Shown piece by piece: positions 1 to 10,620 of a DNA stretch of 64,000 bases (its first letter is position 1; every line of letters starts with the position of its first letter). Source of the stretch: Stramonita haemastoma (lineage: Eukaryota; Mollusca; Gastropoda; Neogastropoda; Muricidae). Under the pieces are notes generated by a model. That model was not told the origin of the DNA. It did not search any database and saw nothing but the letters and a program-made list of their open reading frames with translations. The stretch lies in assembly GCA_030674155.1 (NCBI GenBank), contig CM060335.1, positions 48,835,291 to 48,899,290 on the forward strand. The letters run 5' to 3'. Position numbers and translations under genes: made by a program.

Positions 1-144
1 CAATGTCAATGTAGGAGGTGACGTCTAGTCTTAAGTCTTCCTAAAGCATGCACTGAAGAATGTTCAGATGGCGGTTTAAGGACGCTGCCATCATTTCAGC
101 GTGTGTGACTTAACTGTACCTGTGACGGACTGGGTGTGTTGCAG

Positions 145-306
145 ATTCAGATCGACTGGGAAAAGATCGAGTCCAAGATCGAGATGGAGTACCAGAAAGA
201 GAGGGAGCGGCCGTCAGGGGGAGGCGGGGACAGCAAGCCTCGCTCTGGGGGAAAGGAGCGCCCTAGACCTGCCCTCGTCCTCTCTTCTCTTCTCTTCTCT
301 CTGTGA
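145..306 (+). CDS. Last coding exon of an unidentified plus-strand gene
   Basis: The exon follows a splice acceptor (tgggtgtgttgcag, ending at 144) and runs 53 codons to a TGA at 304-306. The frame starting at 145 begins IQIDWEKIESKIEMEYQKER, a charged, probably helical segment. It is followed by a low-complexity Gly/Ser/Lys/Arg stretch and ends in a hydrophobic LVLSSLLFSL tail. A second AG at 149-150 could serve as an acceptor and would remove two codons. I do not recognise the family; the segment 'QIDW' faintly recalls FUNDC proteins but the rest does not match. The other forward frame is open too but looks unlike protein. The upstream exons lie left of the window. The gene converges on the muscleblind locus. 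Confidence 0.55.
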   Translation: MQIDWEKIESKIEMEYQKERERPSGGGGDSKPRSGGKERPRPALVLSSLLFSL

Positions 307-2521
307 TTTGTTTTCCTTTAGGGGGTGGATGGTGTGCTTGTAGGGGTGCAGGGGCCTGCATGTGTACATGGTGTGTTTGGGGAACTCCTCTGAGCGGAAA
401 CCTCCATTCCCTGAATCTCTCAAGTGTTTGTCTGTCCCAGCAATTCTAAACCAGGGCCCTGTTGTTGGGGGAAAGGTTGTGACTGTGAAGATAGAAATGA
501 TTAAGCATGCTTATGATTCTACGGTTGTTTTTCTTTTGTTTGATGAGGGTTTAAAAGCTGAGCTTTTTGATGGGTTGACGTGTCTGATGACAGTGTATGT
601 GTTGGTCTTGTCTTGTATCTAAAGATACAGGAGAACTGTAGTGTGTGTATTTGTTTTTTTTGTTGTTTTTTAAAACTGTTCTGTGGTTTCAGTCCTTGAC
701 TTCAGCTCCTACTGTGGCTGGTTGTGTTACACTTGAGGTGTCATGAAGTCAGTATAGTATATCGTCACAAATGGCTGGCAAAGCATCGCCATCTTTTTTG
801 TCGAGTGTGGGTAGTTAAAATTCAGCTTGATTTCTGCGCAGTAGTAATATGTCTGAGGCGAAGCAGAGGTGTTTTTAAATCTGAAACTATACAGTACCTG
901 TACTGCAGAGGTTCTGCTGCCCTTGTCAGTCATTGGTCAAGGAACAGATTGGACTCTGACATGTCAGGAAGTGTTCAGCCTACTCTTTACTGCTGGCAGG
1001 AAAAGAATCTGATCATTATGTCACAGTCCCCTGGGGTTTATACTTGCTGACTCCAGAATCATCTGCAGCTGTATTTTTCCTATGTTGAATTGAAATGAAT
1101 ATGCCAGTCCATTTTAAAATCGCGCCAGTTAAGTTACTGCCTTTTCTTAGGAGTTGATTGGATGTGTTTTTTTCCCCATTTATACATAACATGCAAATTA
1201 GAGAAATGTATTGTGTATTTCCCACCAGCCCAGGGTCCTCTTAAAATCCTTTTTTTTGGGTGGTAAAATGGAGTGAGTATACTCCGCCATCCTGTGACAC
1301 GTTGAGGCTGGGGACATTGTGAAGAAAACCAGAGCCAGAAGAGAGACCTGATTCTCTGTCTCTTGCAAGCAGTCTCCTCACCTTCCTGCTTTGTCTGTAG
1401 ATTATTTTTTATTAGACAGCTAAAACAAAAACTCAACAAAACATGTGTATGCCTACGAAACGTTAATTTGTTTGATAGGTGATGTGATAATTGTTTATAT
1501 ATTTCCTGACTTTATTGAAGTAAGTCTGTGAATGCCCTGCTCCCTCCCTCTTCCTCCCTTTCTTCGTTCCTGTCCGTGTGTTGTGTTGGGAAGAATGGTG
1601 GCGTAAATGGTGGATGTGGTGAATTTGTTGCATATTTCATTTAGGAGTTAACAAAACAGGAATGATTGGAAAATCTCATCAGAAATGTGCATGTAGTACA
1701 CTGGTTATTTTTCTGAAGTAAAAAAATAAAGGAGAAGGGGGGGGGGGGGGTACCTTTTGAGGCACACAATCCTCCATAGAAAATTGTTGCTGCACTAACA
1801 TTCCAGGCAAAAAGTTTTGTTTACAGTATTTGGGCATCATCGCACCAGGTAAACTATGGCCCAAACAGCGTGTGATGGAAAACGTCCAGTGTGCAGGAGG
1901 AAGAGAAGTTTGGGAAAGTAGTGGCTGCATGCTGGGCAGACTTTGGCTTTGGCATTGTCCAAGAGGATTGACTTGGGGATTTGTGACCAGTAGTATCACA
2001 TTCCAGCATCATACTTCCCTTCTCATTGGAAAGAAGACTGTAACCCCAGGGTGTATCTTCATGCTATTGGCATTCCGAGTAGTATCGTCTACACAACTTA
2101 TGTTTTATATCACTGTTGTTGAATGTTTTGTTCATTTTAGAAATGCTATGCTGTTCATGGTTCGATTCCTCCTTTAGAAGAAAAAATCATTTGGTTTCAA
2201 ACTGACGTTTCATAGTGAGTGAGCTGTGTTATGTTTGCCAGGCTACAAAGATACGTTTTATGTTCCAGTAGTTTTTGTTGTTGTTGTTGTAAAGTTAAAT
2301 GGTTATTTATTACAAAACGACATGTCTTAACTATGACTGATCTACACTTTATCCGTCCAATGGTCTGCCTGTGTTTATGTCTGTTCATCATTCCTGTTAT
2401 TTGACGATGAGGTGATTGGAAATTGTACAGTGTGGCTGCTACAGAATATATACTTTCAAAATACGATCATTTTTTGTTGCTTTTTTGTGTGTGACTGTAA
2501 AGACGAACTCACTGACAGATG
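307..2521. other. 3' UTR or intergenic, no gene seen
   Basis: The plus strand is T/G rich with many stops in all frames and no exon-like segment. It probably contains the 3' UTR of the gene ending at 306. A possible poly(A) signal lies at 1725-1730, just before a G run. Confidence 0.5.
1725..1730 (+). terminator. Possible poly(A) signal AATAAA
   Basis: A canonical AATAAA lies 1.4 kb after the plus-strand stop codon, followed by a G run and then 'taccttttgagg'. Other AATAAA and ATTAAA hexamers occur further on (about 9699 and 11467), so the true end is unknown. Confidence 0.2.
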
Positions 2522-2523
2522 AC

Positions 2524-2588
<65 letters not shown>
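2522..2588. repeat. (CAGA)n microsatellite
   Basis: About 16 nearly perfect copies of the tetranucleotide GACA/CAGA. Confidence 0.95.
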
Positions 2589-2723
2589 GATTTGATGCGG
2601 TGATGTGGTAAATAATTGAACTGATGTTACACAACAGACACCCTCACTCAGCACAACTACATTTTGCCTTTTATTTTTCTTGCTTTGTTCCAATTATTTT
2701 TTTCGGTGGGGTTTTTGGTTTTG

Positions 2724-2733
2724 TTGGGTTTGT

Positions 2734-2764
<31 letters not shown>

Positions 2765-2830
2765 GAGGGCGTTGTTTTTGTTGTTGGTTTTTTTTTGTTT
2801 TTTTTTTGGGGGGGTCTTTTCTTTGTTTTA
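2724..2830. repeat. TG, poly-G and poly-T low-complexity tract
   Basis: A short (TG)n runs into a G tract and then T tracts. It sits directly in front of a SINE, so part of it may be the tail of another inserted element. Confidence 0.8.
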
Positions 2831-2841
2831 CTTTTGACAGT

Positions 2842-3195
2842 ATACCTCAGTGGTCAGAGCACTCGCTTTCCCCCCAGCCAAGGTTAAGCAGCGTCGATCG
2901 TGGTTACCAACTGGATGGGTGGCCGTTTGCTCGCCGTGGTTTCAGTACAGTCCCCCAGTTCACCCAGCTGAAAACAGATACCTGCCCTCTTTAGGGTCAG
3001 GGAAAATAAAGCAGCGAGGAAGAGGAGATGGGCGCCGCCCTCAATATGTGTTTGTATTTCTCGAAAGAGTAGGGCATTATGTGCCGGTGGGAACAGATGA
3101 TAAAATTGACAAAACTGCATACACACGGGAACTAGACGTAAAAAAAGCACATGTGTGCTTATTCCATTGTCCTCGATATAAAAGAAAAAAAATTA
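2842..3195 (+). mobile_element. SINE with tRNA A-box and 5S-like head
   Basis: Bases 2844-2866 (tacctcagtggtcagagcac...) resemble a tRNA A-box region. Bases 2883-2924 (gttaagcagcgtcgatcgtggtt...ggatgggtggcc) resemble the 3' half of animal 5S rRNA, whose text is TAAGCAGGGTCG...TGGTTAGTACTTGGATGGGAGACC. Next comes a GC-rich body, then from about 3055 a core shared with three other copies in this window (tcgaaagagtagggcattatgtgccggtgggaac...). The tail is 'ttattccattgtcctcgatataaaag' plus an A-rich run. A SINE of this type would be copied by RNA polymerase III and moved by LINE enzymes. Whether the 5S-like and tRNA-like parts arrived together or are two nested elements is not settled. Confidence 0.65.
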
Positions 3196-3224
3196 CACAT
3201 ACACACACTGGACATAGGCGCGCC

Positions 3225-3274
<50 letters not shown>

Positions 3275-3336
3275 GTGACACGCATGCACGCACGCACCAC
3301 ACACAACACACACACACAACACACACCACACCACAT
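3225..3336. repeat. (CA)n and CGCA microsatellite cluster
   Basis: An impure CA/CG tract lies between two SINE segments, starting with a short alternating CG block (Z-DNA-prone). Confidence 0.9.
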
Positions 3337-3337
3337 T

Positions 3338-3592
3338 TCCTCTGGAGTTAACATCAGTGCCGACACCACTCCCCCAAAATGTCCTTCGGATGAGACTAAA
3401 CCGAGGTACCGTGTGCGAGTGCACGCGAACATTTTGCGCAGACGTGAAAACCCGTTCCGGTTTTCGAAAGAGTAGGCCATTGTGTGCCGGTGGGAACGGA
3501 TGAGAAAATTTACAAAATTGCATACACATGGGGACTGAATGTAAAAAGCACCCAAATGTTTCCATTATCCTCGAAATAAAAAAGGAATAAAA
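3338..3592 (+). mobile_element. SINE core and tail fragment, head missing
   Basis: The text 'ctctggagttaacatcagtgccgac...' through 'aaagagtaggccattgtgtgccggtgggaac...' to 'ccattatcctcgaaataaa' matches the body of the minus-strand element at 6185-6540 almost throughout. The tRNA-like head has been replaced by CA repeats. Confidence 0.65.
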
Positions 3593-3654
3593 TAAATAGA
3601 TAAATATAAAAACAAACGCACATACATGCACACACATGGCACGAGCGCGCACAC

Positions 3655-3675
3655 CCACGCACGCACACACCACCA

Positions 3676-3742
<67 letters not shown>
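3655..3742. repeat. (ACGC)n followed by (CA)n microsatellite
   Basis: About ten ACGC units run into about fourteen CA units. Confidence 0.95.
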
Positions 3743-3744
<2 letters not shown>

Positions 3745-3949
3745 TAACCTACATTCTAATCCAATTGCAGTAAACGACCCTACTTCACAGCTAAACCAAT
3801 TGTGCATGGTGTTAACCTTTAATTCGGTTTCACTTCGTGGGGGCAATGCACTTGATCTGCATCCAGAGAGAGAAGAGACAGAGAGAGAGACAGAGAGAGA
3901 GGCCTTTGGAGTGTAGGGCTTGTACAATTGGCATCTGACTTCCTGTCAC

Positions 3950-5690
3950 CCCACATCAAAGTGCTGGTTTTCACCGCCCATTTTTAATGTGCTGTCATTC
4001 TTTGATGTAATACACTGCAAAGTGCTGGTTTTCACCTCTCATTTTAATTAAATGTGCTGTCATTCTTCAATCAAAATGCTGGTTTTCACCGCCCATTTTT
4101 AATGTGCTTCATTCATGATGTAATACACAACAAAGTGCTGGTTTTCACCTCTCATTTTAATTAAATGTGCTGTCATTTTTCAATGCAAAATGCTGGTTTC
4201 ACCACCCATTTTTAATGTGCTGTCATTCATTCAATGCAATACATGATGCAAAGTGCTGGTTTTCACCTCTCATTTTATTAAATGTGCTGTCAATTCTTCA
4301 ATGCGAAATAATGGTTTTCACCACCCATTTTTATGTGCTGCCATTCTTCAATCAATACACTGCAAAGTGCTGGTTTTCACCTCTCATTTTAATTAAATGT
4401 GCTGTCATTTTTCAATGCAAAGTGCTGGCTTTTCACCGCCCATTTTTAATGTGCTGTCATTCATCAATGCAATACAGTGTATGCAAAGTGCTGGTTTTCA
4501 CCTCTCATTTTAATTAAATGTGCTGTCAATTCTTCAATGCAAAATGCTGGTTTTCACCGCCCATTTTTAATGTGCTGCCATTCTTCAATGCAATACCTGC
4601 AAAGTGCTGGTTTTCACCTCTCATTTTAATTAAATGTGCTGTCATTCTTTATGCAAAGTGCTGGCTTTTCACCGCCCACTTTAAATGTGCTGTCATTCTT
4701 TATGCAAAGTGTGCAGGTTTTCACCCTATTTTTTGATGTGCTGTCATTCTTCAGTGTATAATACAAAGTGCTGGTTTTCCACCACCCATTTTTAATGTGC
4801 TGCCATTCTTTGATAAATACAATGCAAAGTGCTGGTTTTCACCTCGCATTTTAATTAAATGTGCTGTCATTCTTTGATGAAAGTTCTGGTTTTCACCACC
4901 CATTTTTAATGTGCTGCCATTCTTTAGCAATACCTGTATGCAAAGTGCTGGTTTTCCCTACATTTTATTAATGTGCTGTCATTTTTCAATGCATACAGTG
5001 CTGGCTTTTCACCGCCCATTTTTAATGTGTCACAGTGTCATTCATCAATCAATACAGTGTATGCAAAGTGCTGGTTTTCACCTCTCATTTTAATTAAATG
5101 TGCTGTCAAATTCTTCAATGCAAAATGCTGGTTTTCACCACCCATTTTTAATGTGCTGTCATTCCTTCAAATGCATTTTTCTCATCTTAATTAAATGTGC
5201 TGTCGTTCTTCAATGAAAAGTGCTGGTTTTCACCGCCCATTTTTAATGTGCTGCCATTCTTCAATGCAATACACTGCATGCAAAATGCTGGTTTTCACCA
5301 CTCATTTTTGATGTGCTGTTATTTTTCAATGCAATGCACTGCAAAGTGTTGGTTTTCATCTCTCAGTTTAATTGAATGTGCTGTCATTCTTTGATGCAAA
5401 GTGCAGGTTTTTACCACTTATTTTTGATGTGCTGTCATTCTTCAATGTAGTACACTGCAAAGTGCTGGTTTCCACCACCCATTTTAATTAAATGTGCTGT
5501 CATTCTTCGATGCAAAGTGCTGGTTTTCACCACCCATTTTTAATGTGCTGTCATTCTTTGATAAAATACAATGCAAAGTGCTGGTTTTCACCTCTCATTT
5601 TAATTAAATGTGCTGTCATTCTTCTTCATGCAAAGTGCTGGTTTTCACCACCCATTTTTGATTGGCTGTCATTCTTTGATGTAATACAGT
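3950..5690. repeat. Satellite array of two alternating ~55-65 bp subunits
   Basis: About thirty copies start with 'aagtgctggttttcacc'. Type A continues 'gcccatttttaatgtgctg' and usually ends 'gcaatacactgcaaag'. Type B continues 'tctcattttaattaaatgtgctg' and is shorter. A and B mostly alternate, giving a higher-order period near 115-125 bp. Open frames across it are by-products of the repeat. Confidence 0.95.
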
Positions 5691-5804
5691 GTTACATTGT
5701 TTAAAAGTACCCTCCTTCCGCATGTAGGCTTGGTGTCTTTGGGAGTGAGCCAGTCAACTTAACACAGAAAGAGGAATACTGTTACACAAAGTATTGGAAG
5801 TTAA

Positions 5805-6184
5805 TAATAATAATAATAATAATAATATATATATATAATAATAATAATAATATTAATATTAATATTAATAATAATACATGGAATTTATATAGCGCTATAT
5901 CTTGCAGAAAACAAATCAAAGCGCTTGAGTTGCACCTTGACACATGAAGTGTGGTTTTGTAAATTTTGTCATCCATTCCCACCAGCACACCATTGCCTAC
6001 TCTTCTGAAAGGCAGATTAGGTTTTAACGTGTACACAGGATGTTCTGCATGATTGTGTTCGCACACAGGACTTTGGTTTATAGCCTTATCCAAGGATTTT
6101 CAGGGGAGTGTAGTCGGCACTGATGTTAACTCTAAGGGGAAAAATTCCCTTGAATAGGAGTGTAGGTGGTGGCTGAAACCCAGG
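5805..6184 (-). mobile_element. SINE copy with (ATT)n tail
   Basis: Read on the minus strand it carries the common core (gagttaacatcagtgccgac..., agagtaggcaatggtgtgctggtgggaa...). It then switches to a different 3' end: 'agcgctttgatttgttttctgcaagatatagcgctatataaattccatg' followed by (ATT)n. The same 3' end occurs on the plus strand at 37226-37312. The head is worn down near 6170-6184. Confidence 0.65.
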
Positions 6185-6540
6185 CTATTTATTTATTTAT
6201 TTATTTATTCTTTTATATCGAGGATAATGGAATAAGCACTCATGTCCTTTTTTTTTTTACATCCAGTCCCTCTGTGTGTACAGTTTTGTAAATTTGTCAT
6301 CTGTTCCCACCATCACACAATGGCCTACTCTTACAAAAAGCGGAACAGGATGTAATCTGTGCACAAGATGTTCTGCTGCGATCGCACACAGTGGTTTTTA
6401 TAGTCTCATCCTAAGGACTTTTTGGGAGAATGGATTCTGCACTGACGTTAACTCCTGGGGAAAATCCCCTCTAATGGGAATCGAACCTGCTGTCAGATGG
6501 TGAGCACAATGCTCTAACCACCAGGCTACCTCTCCCCAGG
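6185..6540 (-). mobile_element. Full-length tRNA-derived SINE
   Basis: On the minus strand the head (6540-6475) reads 'gaggtagcctggtggttagagc...' and contains 'ggttcgattccc', which fit the polymerase III A box and B box. Then follow the core shared with 3338-3592 and the tail 'ttattccattatcctcgatataaaag' with an (AAAT)n end at 6188-6211. It sits head-to-tail behind another copy (5805-6184). It is not a functional tRNA gene, because no cloverleaf closes around the two boxes. Confidence 0.75.
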
Positions 6541-7483
6541 TCCTGGAGAGGGAGGGGCTCTGCCAGGTTCAACTTGCCCCCAAGGACCCTCTCAAGGAGT
6601 TTGAGGGTGGAGAGGAGAGAGAGAGACCGCCCATGTCAAATTATGTGTTCAAAAATGAAGTTTCTGGAATTTTTAACAGACCTCCATGGTTCTAACAAAC
6701 CATTGCCTTATGTTGGTATCAGCATGTGGGTGGCAACTTTCTTGTGATTGGTGTATCCTGCTCTTCAATATTTTAGTGGGTTTTTTTTAAACCTTGTCAC
6801 ATTGATGACTTCTTGGGAGGGGTAGGGTGATATAGCGTCAGTGTTTAAATCTTGAGTTGCATACTGCAATCTTTCGGATTTCCCTTTTAAAGAGAGAGAA
6901 TGAGGAAAGCCCCCAAACTGGCCTATAGCAGGCATGTGGATAAAGAAAGAGAGGAAATAGAAATACAACAGGACTGCTAATGGATGACACAGTTACAAGC
7001 TCTTGACAGAGTCCATATTCATGTTTGCTTTGGAAGACCACGATCCCCCCCCCCCCTCCCCCCACCTTTTGTGTCCTTTTTTTCAGTCATTTCCTTTTGG
7101 CTTTTTCGTTTGTTTGTTTGCCTGTGTTTATGACAGCGATATGTGTTGTTGTTGGGGTTGGTTGTTTTCTGTGATTGTTTTCCTCCTGTCTAGCACGGTA
7201 TCGATCATAGCGTGCAGACAGCACGTGCAGCCAGTGCAGCGCAGGATCAGCTGATGGGGAGATGTGTCCCCTGGGAGGGGGGACCCAGTCAGCATCACCC
7301 CAGCGCTGACGTCCTGGTAAACCGCCAGTCTGACAGGTGAGAAATGGCTGTCGGCTTCAGCTGCTGACCAAGCAGTTTTTGTCACCAGTCTTCCATGATG
7401 GTGTGGCATGTGAGCATTTCTCTTTTTCCCCAAGTCCATTTTCTCCCTCCAGGCGTTATGGTTCCACAGACAGGAGGTTTACT
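6541..7483. other. No gene seen
   Basis: Unique-looking, T-rich plus-strand sequence with short purine tracts and a C run at 7047-7056. No exon, RNA gene or clear mobile element was recognised. Confidence 0.5.
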
Positions 7484-9004
7484 GAAGTCTGCTTTTCCTT
7501 GCTTTTACTGTAGTCTGCTTTTCCTTGCTTTTACTGAAGTCTGCTTTTCCTTGCTTTTACTGAAGTCTGCTTTTCCTTGCTTTTACTGTAGTCTGCTTTT
7601 CCTTGCTTTTACTGAAGTCTGCTTTTACTGAAGTCTGCTTTTACTGAAGTCTGCTTTTCCTTGCTTTTACTGAAGTCTGCTTTTACTGAAGTCTGCTTTT
7701 CCTTGCTTTTACTGATGTCTGCTTTTACTGAAGTCTGCTTTTACTGAAGTCTGCTTTTACTGAAGTCTGCTTTTCCTTGCTTTTAATGAAGTCTGCTTTT
7801 ACTGAAGTCTGCTTTTAATGAAGTCTGCTTTTACTGATGTCTGCTTTTCCTTGCTTTTACTGAAGTCTGCTTTTCCTTGCTTTTACTGAAGTCTGCTTTT
7901 ACTGAAGTCTGCTTTTCCTTGCTTTTACTGAAGTCTGCTTTTCCTTGCTTTTACTGAAGTCTGCTTTTACTGAAGTCTGCTTTTACTGAAGTCTGCTTTT
8001 ACTGAAGTCTGCTTTTACTGAAGTCTGCTTTTCCTTGCTTTTACTGAAGTCTGCTTTTCCTTGCTTTTACTTTAGTCTGCTTTTACTGAAGTCTGCTTTT
8101 ACTGAAGTCTGCTTTTACTGTAGTCTGCTTTTACTGAAGTCTGCTTTTACTGAAGTCTGCTTTTCCTTGCTTTTACTGAAGTCTGCTTTTACTGTAGTCT
8201 GCTTTTACTGAAGTTGCTTTTACTGAAGTCTGCTTTTCCTTGCTTTTAATGAAGTCTGCTTTTCCTTGCTTTTACTTTAGTCTGCTTTTACTGAAGTCTG
8301 CTTTTCCTTGCTTTTACTGTAGTCTGCTTTTACTGAAGTCTGCTTTTACTGAAGTCTGCTTTTCCTTGCTTTTACTGATGTCTGCTTTTACTGAAGTCTG
8401 CTTTTCCTTGCTTTTAATGAAGTCTGCTTTTCCTTGCTTTTACTTTAGTCTGCTTTTACTGAAGTCTGCTTTTCCTTGCTTTTACTGTAGTCTGCTTTTA
8501 CTGAAGTCTGCTTTTACTGAAGTCTGCTTTTACTGTAGTCTGCTTTTACTGAAGTCTGCTTTTACTGAAGTCTGCTTTTCCTTGCTTTTACTGAAGTCTG
8601 CTTTTCCTTGCTTTTACTGAAGTCTGCTTTTACTGAAGTCTGCTTTTCCTTGCTTTTACTGAAGTCTGCTTTTCCTTGCTTTTACTGATGTCTGCTTTTA
8701 CTGAAGTCTGCTTTTAATGAAGTCTGCTTTTCCTTGCTTTTACTGAAGTCTGCTTTTAATGAAGTCTGCTTTTCCTTGCTTTTACTGAAGTCTGCTTTTC
8801 CTTGCTTTTACTGAAGTCTGCTTTTACTGAAGTCTGCTTTTCCTTGCTTTTACTGAAGTCTGCTTTTACTGAAGTCTGCTTTTCCTTGCTTTTACTGAAG
8901 TCTGCTTTTAATGAAGTCTGCTTTTACTGAAGTCTGCTTTTCCCTGCTTTTACTGAAGTCTGCTTTTCCTTGTTTTTACTTAAGTCTGCATTTCCTTGTT
9001 TTTA
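7484..9004. repeat. Compound minisatellite of 16-bp and 10-bp modules
   Basis: The array is built from module X (TTTTACTGAAGTCTGC, 16 bp) and optional module Y (TTTTCCTTGC, 10 bp). They occur as X, XX, XXX and XY in irregular order over 1.5 kb, with rare point variants (ACTGTAG, ACTGATG, AATGAAG). Open frames here reflect repeat translation only. Confidence 0.97.
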
Positions 9005-9856
9005 GATTCTCCTTATTGTATAATGTGTTTTAGGTCCAGGTCAAAAGCTTTGTTGAAGTCAGTTAAGTGCCGAGATCAAGATGTCAAATGTTATGTGGAG
9101 ATGGTCTGTAGTCATGACAAGCTCTTTGCACAACTCGCTCACCCTCCTTTAAAATTGAAGGATACAAAAAAAAACACCATGAAGTTGCAGTATGGCTGCC
9201 TATTGGGCGAGGTATTTGAAAAGTCGTATGCATGAACTTCTCATTCATTGTGAAGGCCTACTTTTGATCTCACAGTGATATCAATGTGGGATGAGTGAAT
9301 CAGAGTGCATAATTTGGGTAACCCCCCCAGGGTGATATGTTTAGTGGGGGGAACAGGCAGTAACAAACAAGAAACTCTGTTCACCTAAATCTTCTTGTAC
9401 TTAGCTTTATATTCCCCTTGGTTTACACTCTGTTAACCCATAGCTTCTTTTCCTTCATTTAGTACTCTTGTGTTAGTGTTCAAGTGTACCAGTTGTCAGT
9501 CTGGAAGGGATACATAAGTGATTAATCTCCTTTTTTTTTTTCATTGTAATTTCATGAGAAGACATGTCTTTGTACCACCAGGGTGCATTATAACACTCAT
9601 TCTCTTATATATGTCCAGCGTATGTTGCCACATTTTGTTACGTAGAGCATGTTGCACATTGTAACATCAAGTCCATTGGAAGGTGCAACATTCAATTTAA
9701 TAAATGTTCAGTGTGTGCTACCCCATTTTGTTAAGTGCTTTATGCTACCTCTGACAAGGGGTGGGAAAATGTTCCAGAAATGTCAGTCAATATTGTTATT
9801 ATCATCATTTCGACAGTTCTTTCTTCGCCTGAACCTGATTCGGCATGTAACTCATG

Positions 9857-9858
<2 letters not shown>
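9005..9858. other. No gene seen
   Basis: T-rich single-copy sequence between two tandem arrays, with short poly-T and poly-C runs. A short open stretch at 8996-9235 has no recognisable domain. Confidence 0.5.

Positions 9859-9914
<56 letters not shown>
9859..9914. repeat. (GT)n microsatellite
   Basis: About 28 GT units followed by a G run, directly in front of the 30-bp minisatellite. Confidence 0.97.
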
Positions 9915-9917
<3 letters not shown>

Positions 9918-9939
9918 TAGGGGGGGGGGTGTTGTTATA

Positions 9940-10620
9940 GGGACATTGTAGGACCTTTATGAGGGGTTAGGGACACTGTAGGACTTTCATGAATTGTTAG
10001 GGACATTGTAGGACCTTCATGAGGGGTTAGGGACATTGTAGGACCTTCATGAGGGGTTAGGGATATTGTAGGACTTTCATGAGGGGTTAGGGACATTGTA
10101 GGACTTTCATGAGGGGTTAGAGACATTGTAGGACCTTCATGAGGGGTTAGGGACATTGTAGGACCTTCATGAGTTGCTAGGGACATAGTAGGACCTTCAT
10201 GAGGGGTTAGGGACATTGTAGGACCTTCATGAGGGGTTAGGGACATTGTAGGGCCTTCATGAGTTGCTAGGGACATAGTAGGACCTTCATGAGGGGTTAG
10301 GGACATTGTAGGACCTTCATGAGGGGTTAGGGACATTGTAGGGCCTTCATGAGTTGTTAGGGACATTGTAGGACCTTCATGAGGGGTTAGAGACATTGTA
10401 GGACCTTCATGAGTTGCTAGGGACATTGTAGGACCTTCATGAGGGGTTAGGGACATTGTAGGACCTTCATGAGTTGTTAGGGACATAGTAGGACCTTCAT
10501 GAGGATAAAGTAGGGACATTGTAGGATCTCGATGAGAGGTATAGTAGGGACATTGTAGAACCTTCATTAGTGGGTGTCTCCCGTCATCAAGGTCCTATAA
10601 TGTCCCTAACCCATGATGAG
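9940..10620. repeat. 30-bp minisatellite with a terminal inverted unit
   Basis: About twenty copies of a 30-bp unit (ttagggacattgtaggacct plus tcatgagggg), with variants gagttgctag and acatagta. Because 30 is divisible by three, the minus strand stays open for 210 codons (9935-10567) as a ten-residue repeat of the type HEGPTMSLTP. There is no splice or domain evidence that it is translated. At about 10582-10617 one unit lies in the opposite orientation (catcaaggtcctataatgtc...), so a transcript could fold into a hairpin. Each unit contains one TTAGGG hexamer, but the array is not telomeric. Confidence 0.95.

Noticed and set aside
3077..3742. Long open frames of Cys/Val, Thr/His, Ser/Leu or Glu/Arg dipeptides here and at about 25.7, 31.3, 37.9, 46.0, 47.4, 51.8, 53.5 and 63.3 kb
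   Set aside because: They are translations of GT, CA and GA microsatellites, which are open in most frames, with no start context, splice sites or domains.
6475..6540. A true tRNA gene
   Set aside because: A and B boxes are present but no cloverleaf closes, and a SINE body and tail follow directly.
7484..10567. CRISPR-like regular repeats
   Set aside because: The units are directly adjacent or modular with no unique spacers, in an animal genome; these are minisatellites.
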